A stretch of 64,000 nt of DNA from Cristatella mucedo (Eukaryota > Bryozoa > Phylactolaemata > Cristatellidae). The translations under genes were made by a program, and so were the position numbers. The stretch lies in assembly GCA_009760855.2 (NCBI GenBank), contig WPIO01000021.1:1456501-1520500 (forward strand), read 5' to 3'. Positions 58,160-64,000 of the stretch are shown here, piece after piece. The stretch's first letter is position 1. Each line of letters starts with the position of its first letter. The notes under the pieces were generated by a model. The model was not told the origin of the DNA, made no database searches, and worked only from the letters and a program-made list of their open reading frames with translations.

Positions 58160-59480
58160 ACTTCTGGTGCGAGAAACATGGTGCTAAACGTGTATGTTAA
58201 AACGCTTTAGCTAGGATAATCAGGTCTAGTCCAGCTTTAAGCAGGCATACTCAAAATAGTGAGCGTTCACAGCTCATAAACGATTTCAATCAATTCTGTC
58301 GTGGAATATAATCAACGTTTTCCAGCTGAAATATACCCAAGTAGCCGAAGAACACGGACCACGTGATCACTTGAAGCCGGGCATGATCTAATGTCCAGCA
58401 ATAATACGTTTAAAGAATGTACGAGATTTTAGGAGAAATATATAAGCAACCTGAACCTTCAGCATTTGCATCATTTGTATGAGGGCCCGCATAGGTGTGC
58501 TTATGCGGGCTATCAGTTTGAGGCATAAAATCGGTTTATTAGTCATAGCAGGTTCAGATAAGTATATCACAAGCATATCTCAGTATTGCACGCATAGAAG
58601 AGATAGCCGACTATACGTTCCACTATCGCTTTCCAATAAACTCTATGTATACCTGCACGTACAGCACATTAAATTCAAAAAACGCATTGCAGGGAACGTA
58701 CCACGGTGGAACTGCTCAGGTGAGACTAGTCTGCATAGGGGAATTTAGCAGCCACACGAATCTGTTCACAACCCTAACCATAAATTCAAAAACGAATTTG
58801 TTTTTATTCGAGACTACATATTTTTGACGTATTATGAACTGGGACGGGCTCTCTAATCAAGACGGCTGAGCGGGCGTGTGGCCGTTATTGTACCGCAAGG
58901 AGCAGCGATGCAGAAGTTTGCCTGCAGGCTTCATACGTTTGGGCTATTAAATTGTTCTCACGTATAGGTACATAAGCTAGCTCAATACCGCGTAAATATC
59001 AAATCTCATGACTAGGTCACTCAAGTGGCACGACCAAATCACTGTTTGATAAAAAAAAAACCTCCCGAGACATGTATACCAGTTCAAATTGGTCAATTTC
59101 AGCCATAAGCCCACACCAGCCTTCACCTCAGCTTGCGTTGGTGGAATAAAGAATAGGTATCGCAGTTCTAGCAAAATTTTAACCAACGCTTATTATTATT
59201 CTTGCAAGAGCAAGCACAGGTGCAAACTGAATCATTGTATTTTTAGGCGATATCCTCAGAAATTGGCCACGTAATTACAATTTGTGCTGCACTTTTCAAA
59301 AAACTTCCGGCTATTGTGGTGAGCTTAATGTCAGCAGGAGCAAACCAAAAGTCACCTCCAGCTTTGCAGCCCTTTTGCACGAGAACACACTTGTTCAGCA
59401 CCCTTAAATTTAGTATGCACACTGGATTCACGGTATAATGTAATATGGCAGCAGATTCTACAGCAGAATGGATTGCTCAA
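58160..59480. other. No recognised feature
   Basis: No supported gene or repeat match. Confidence 0.4.
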
Positions 59481-59935
59481 TCAAGAATCGACCAGCCCAG
59501 GCGTTTTCTCGTGAATTTTGGATAAATTCTGGCTTATTTTAGCGAACTTGCATTTGGATAGTGACCAAGCTCGCTGAAGTATTTTTGCGTTGGGAACTAG
59601 AATTCACGAAAACTGTTTATGGATGCATGCAATTGAATCATAATGCATTGTAAAATGCATAAAAATGTACCTTCATACGTCTGATTTCCGGTCGGCTAGC
59701 ACAGGATTCTTTTGGAATATGAAAATATCCCGGGCCTTGCAATCGATTGCTATGCATTGTATGAGATTGCAGGATATGGCTTAAAAGGATCTCTGTGAAC
59801 TTTAAACACCTTGCACTGCTACAATTTTTTTCAAAAATAGAGCTTTGAGCAGCCGATTTCTGGATAAATCGTGGTGGATTTAAGTCAATCGTGGTATCGG
59901 CCCTGGTTATTTCGGTTGGTCGCAGAACTTTTATG
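59480..59935 (+). repeat. Satellite units just upstream of composite copy 2
   Basis: Diverged units with TGCAATCGATTGCTATGCAT (59738) and AGAGCTTTGAGCAGCCGATT (59840), followed by AAATCGTGGTGGATTTAAG. Confidence 0.6.
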
Positions 59936-59984
59936 CGAACATGCCAGGTCCTCGCTCATAACCATCTGGGTCGTCCTATATTAC

Positions 59985-61449
59985 TAATTGCAAGCAAGGT
60001 GATAGCCGTCAAGGCTCTTCGGCCATTGTATAAATAAGGCTGTTTGATCAGGTAACCCTTATCTTTTCCCTTATAGGTCAAGGTAAAGTTTGGTGCGATA
60101 TACATTTAAAATTTGAGCTTCTCTACTACTGCTTTTGGTTATTTTTATGCTAATTGTAGTTGGTGAGTGGATTGTGGTGTTTCCTCTAGCCACTGCAGTC
60201 GATTGCAGTGCATTGCTTGAGAGCAAGTGTGCAATGGCTGTAAGTTTTCTAAGCGCACTTTTAATTGGACCTGAGTAGTACATGAAATCTTTATTTGCGC
60301 TTCCCAAAGCATATTGCACTTGAATTTTTTGGTGGATTATAGTGGGTTTTAGTAATCGCTAGTGTTGTTTTAGTTAGTTGCAGCGTAATGCTCGAGATCG
60401 GGCATGTAAAAGAGACTATAAATTAGGTTGGTACTGTTTAAACGCAGTGCACTGCATTGTGCAATCACAATTAGAGCTTTTCGAAGCTAATTTCTTGTGG
60501 ATTTGCGGTGAAATGTGCTGCATTGCCGCACGAATCCCAACTATTGCATTCAATTGCAGTTCATTGCATGAGAACCCCCACTGTGCCCACTAAGGATTAA
60601 TGTGTGAGCAAACTCTAGATTAAGTTTAGTTAATATGTGATCAGAATTTGTTGGTTGTGTATAAGATGTAGGTAGTTATGATCTGGCCGCTTGTCGTGGA
60701 TTAGGTGTCGGCTAAGGCAGTTACAGTCGATTGCGGGGAAACTTCAGAAAAGGGGCGAGCGTGATGGCAAAAAAATGTTTAGAAAATTTGAAAGATGGAT
60801 TAATGTAATGTGACTAACGATTTTAGCTTCACACATTCTGTTTTACGGTACACTGGTTGTGGATGGATTAAAGTGGGTTACTGTTGGCGACAGTGGAAAC
60901 CTGAGCTATTTCAAGCCACGTGCACAGAATCCGAGAGCTCAATTGAGTAAAATTTGTGATAGATTTGAATTAACGCCGACTATAGTGTGAAATTTAACAG
61001 GGTACTTCGCCACAGCCGATTGGAGTGGGTTGCGTGGGATCGCAGCGAGTCATCATGTTTACCGACCATCGCAGGGAAAATTCGAGCTCGTAAGAGTGCC
61101 AAATATACAAACTGTTTAGGCTAAGATCTTTTTAAACCGAATCTGATTCACCGCTTGTGCCATTCTGCAGATACGTACACTACCGACCGCCGTCCCCTGT
61201 TTTCCTCTATTTCCACATCTAAGCAGCCGCAGCTACTAGCTTCGCCGGACCCAATGGCCATTCTAATCGATACGATCGTGTATGCTTATTGTTGATTAGC
61301 TATTCTCGTTTAAATGAACTTCTTGGTCCTGCTTCTTCTGCCAGGACATGTGAAATGGATGTTCTTAACGGGAATCCTTGAAGAAGCTGGAGATGGGGGT
61401 AAGGGCGAAACTTCGGCATTTCTTGCGTTGCATTGAGCCTCCCTCTCTC

Positions 61450-61513
<64 letters not shown>
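59985..61513 (+). repeat. Composite repeat, copy 2: SINE-B tail + satellite core + (TC)n end
   Basis: A SINE-B 3' part (GATAGCCGTCAAGGCTCTTC, AGGCTGTTTGATCAGGTAAC) at 59999-60058; satellite units with anchors at about 60196, 60376, 60545, 60719, 60890 and 61040; non-satellite sequence to 61440; then (TC)n at 61451-61512. Unit order and flanks match copy 1 at 37596-39112 over about 1.5 kb. Confidence 0.75.
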
Positions 61514-61514
<1 letters not shown>

Positions 61515-61515
<1 letters not shown>

Positions 61516-61800
61516 CTCCTGAGTTTTTTATCTCTTCATAGATGCTGTCTTGCAATCGATATTGGATAAGGAAGAACGTGGAAGTATGCTGATATTAATA
61601 GAATTTTTAAAACGACGGGGATTCTGCTTTACATAATCACGTTTCATGTTCAGCTGCGTGTGATTTTATTTATTTGAATGGAAAGATGATAGAATGACTC
61701 ATAGGAAGGAGCAATAGTTGTGTTAAGAGATTTCTAGCTAGCTTTTTTCAGCTGTCTCGATGTTGAAATAAATATACCTGTCACTCAAATTAGTGAGCCT
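61515..61800. other. No recognised feature
   Basis: AT-rich spacer between the (TC)n tract and the Polinton fossil. Confidence 0.35.
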
Positions 61801-63000
61801 AGTCTAACTGCTGAACAAGAGATGGAGTTTAAGGCTTCTAAGTTATCTTCTAAGTATGTTATAGTTATCTTCTAAGTATGAGTAAGCAAGAGTTTACTGA
61901 CTTAAGTATGAAGGTGAGTGATCGTTGTCGCTTTAATACTCAACATAGAGGTGCACTACATTACCGGTGTAACTTAGCTGCAGCATTTCGTGCTAAGAGA
62001 TACCGTTTTTCACTTAAGTTTCACGGTTTTGGGGGATATGATTCTCACGTAATAACTAAGGGCTTGTCGCATTTTGGAGTTGTTCTTGAACAAATAGCTA
62101 ATAAATTGGAGAAGTACATGATGATGAGAGTTGGAAACTTGGAATTTAAGAATGCTTTATCAGTTCATTAATACTAATTTGAGTGAGATAGTTACTTCAA
62201 TCTCTAAATATGATCCTTTTCATGAGGGATTAAAGATTACTAAAATATCTTTAAAGAATGCTATCTAGCCAGCTATAATTCTGATATGTTTCAATGTTTT
62301 TCTAGGAAATTTTCTTATCTTTATGAGTGAATGGATTCTTGGGATAAGTTTAATAAAAATGCGCTACCACCTATAAAGAAATGTTCATTATCTTTGACAT
62401 TTTGAAAAATCATATCTACGAAGATAATATACGTGATGATAACGCTTGAAGCTAATTGTTGAATATGAAGATTATTATTTACTTCTAGATGATACATTCT
62501 TTGTCGATGCATTGACAATTTTAGAGCTGATTTGACTAATGTGTTTTTTAAGTGAGATCTGTCTAACCACTTCTCATTGCCTCACTATTCTTGATCAGTA
62601 TTTTTAATACCTACAAAAAGCAAATTATCATTGATTTAGGATCGTGAGACATAACACGTCACCGATTAAAAAATTGTATTAGAGATGGTATTATCAGACT
62701 ACTATAAGATATGCTAAAGCTAATAATCTAATAGTTCCTGGCCTTGACTCGTCCAAGCCAAAGATCTGGATATTATATAAAGCAGCGTTTAGTTTGGACC
62801 CTACAGTAATTCATTGCATTCGTTAGCTAATGGTTATATTAAATCGACAAGTTCTAGCGATTGGGATGAGGATAGAAAAATTCTATAGATGAATCTAGTA
62901 AATTTAGTGCGTATTTCATTGTTGATTTGGAGCATCTGAAGGATCTTCATGATGATCATAATGACCATCTACTATGTACTACAAATAGGAAAGTTAAGGT
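61800..63000 (+). mobile_element. Polinton (Maverick) fossil: protein-primed DNA polymerase B fragment
   Basis: An AT-rich stretch resembling Polinton/adenovirus-type family B DNA polymerase, running from the exonuclease-side region (an RGA..H..CN and GYDSH-type block at 61,960-62,050) through later polymerase blocks in the expected order to about 62,950. No integrase, protease, ATPase or capsid genes and no terminal inverted repeats were recognised. It is a broken, 5'- and 3'-incomplete remnant with about ten breaks, so probably an old insertion. A LINE-A copy follows on its right. Confidence 0.7.
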
Positions 63001-63044
63001 TTCGGAACTTTCTAGATATCGCCAAATACTCAAAACTGGTTAAA

Positions 63045-63830
63045 ATAATAGTAATAATAACAATATTGCACTTGATAAAGCGCACTCAGAGAACTCAATC
63101 TCTCTCTAGGCGCTTTACGTTTTCTGCAAAGGGAAACGCGATTGAATGGTGAGTAATATCATGCTTGATAAAAAACATGAATAACATGGTTAGGGGTGAC
63201 CACACATGCACAGGGTCAGCATGCAAGTATGGTTGGTGGCAGCATGCTCAGTCTCAGCACTCATAAGTACATGAAGGACGAATTACAGGGACCCACTAAA
63301 TGCTGTCCTCAATAGGTGTGTTTTCAAGTTCTTTTTAAATGTGGTCAAGTCCGGGGATGTTGAAACCCCAAGTCGGGAGTGAGTTCCAGGTTTTTGGAGC
63401 GTACGAACCAAAAGCACGGTCTCCACAGGATTAGAGGTTTGTACGAGGTATAAGCAAATAGTTTCCAAAAACCGGATGTTACAATGCTTGGCCAGGTGGG
63501 GGAGTAGATCTGAGAGATAGGCTGGAGCCAAAGAGCGACAAAACCTTGAAGTCGATCCGTTGCTTGACTGGGAGCCAGTGCAAGTCGACGAGAAGTGGTG
63601 TGACGTGGAAACTGCGATGCTAACGACAGACAAGCCTAGCGGCAGAGTTTTGCACCAGCTGTAAGCGCCTGATTGCACATGCGGTAGGCCAGCAAGCAGT
63701 GAGTTACAGAAGTCAAGACGGGATATCAAAAATGCATTGACCAACCTAGACTTGGTATCCTTATCTAAACAAACTCGAATTTTAGAAATATTATGTATCT
63801 GAAAGTAGGCAGACCTCTATGAAAGTTCCA
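63045..63830 (-). mobile_element. LINE-A copy, ORF2 C-terminus and 3' end
   Basis: (ATT)n-like tail and 3' hairpin (AAAGCGCACTCAGAGA ... TCTCTAGGCGCTTT) at 63045-63120, 3' UTR to 63290, and the ORF2 C-terminal region to about 63820 (SRLDFCNSLLAGLP, LAPAYLSDLLPHLAKH, SPDLTTFKKNLKTHLLRTAF). Short internal losses and frame changes relative to the 27.4 kb copy. Confidence 0.88.
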
Positions 63831-64000
63831 AAGTGTGTGTGTAACTTTAATCCAAAAATAGATTAGGTGATTTATTATCTTAATTTACGGTTTTCCGTGA
63901 AAAATATATCAACTTTTTGTCTTAAGCTGTTTACGTATTCAGTCGAAGTAGATGGATGAAACTATATATATCGATACATGCACCGAGAGAAATATTTGTG
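63831..64000. other. No recognised feature
   Basis: AT-rich window edge. Confidence 0.3.

Overview
The window is nuclear DNA of an animal, most likely an invertebrate. It has a spliced gene with 3-5 kb introns, CR1/L2-type LINEs, tRNA-headed SINEs, a PIF/Harbinger-type MITE, long microsatellites and a Polinton fossil. There are no operons or bacterial signals. I cannot name the phylum; a spiralian or other marine invertebrate is a guess. Long open frames are nearly all transposon debris or chance, so the one real gene had to be found from its splice sites.

Region 1 (1-15,300) holds a minus-strand MS4A/CD20-like four-transmembrane gene. Four short exons (15285-15084, 11758-11623, 8032-7976, 3072-2785) join with matching phases and give residues 1-225, through TM3 and most of the second extracellular loop. 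The TM4 exon should lie to the left of the window. The introns contain SINE, LINE and microsatellite insertions.

Region 2 (15,300-41,300) is repeat-rich and has no supported host gene. It contains many copies of a CR1/L2-like LINE, here called LINE-A, with the best copy at 27,410-28,800. LINE-A has a 3' hairpin and a (TTA)n tail. It also contains pieces of a second LINE (LINE-B, ATTAC-rich tail), SINE-B, a likely LTR-retrotransposon fossil, a RNase H fragment, a tandem duplication, a 723 bp PIF/Harbinger-type MITE with TAA duplications, and the first copy of a 1.5 kb composite repeat with a satellite core.

Region 3 (41,900-45,000) holds a GC-rich, intronless, broken copy of an ELOVL6-type fatty acid elongase on the minus strand. 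It abuts an inverted array of the same ~170-175 bp satellite.

Region 4 (46,300-64,000) has LINE-B copies in both orientations, nested SINEs, more satellite, the second composite repeat, a broken Polinton DNA polymerase B fossil near 61.9-63.0 kb, and a LINE-A copy at the right edge.

The main themes are a hidden multi-exon membrane protein gene and a layered transposon community. SINE-A carries the same 3' hairpin as LINE-A, which suggests it borrows LINE-A's machinery. A satellite appears both as arrays and as the core of a mobile-looking composite element.
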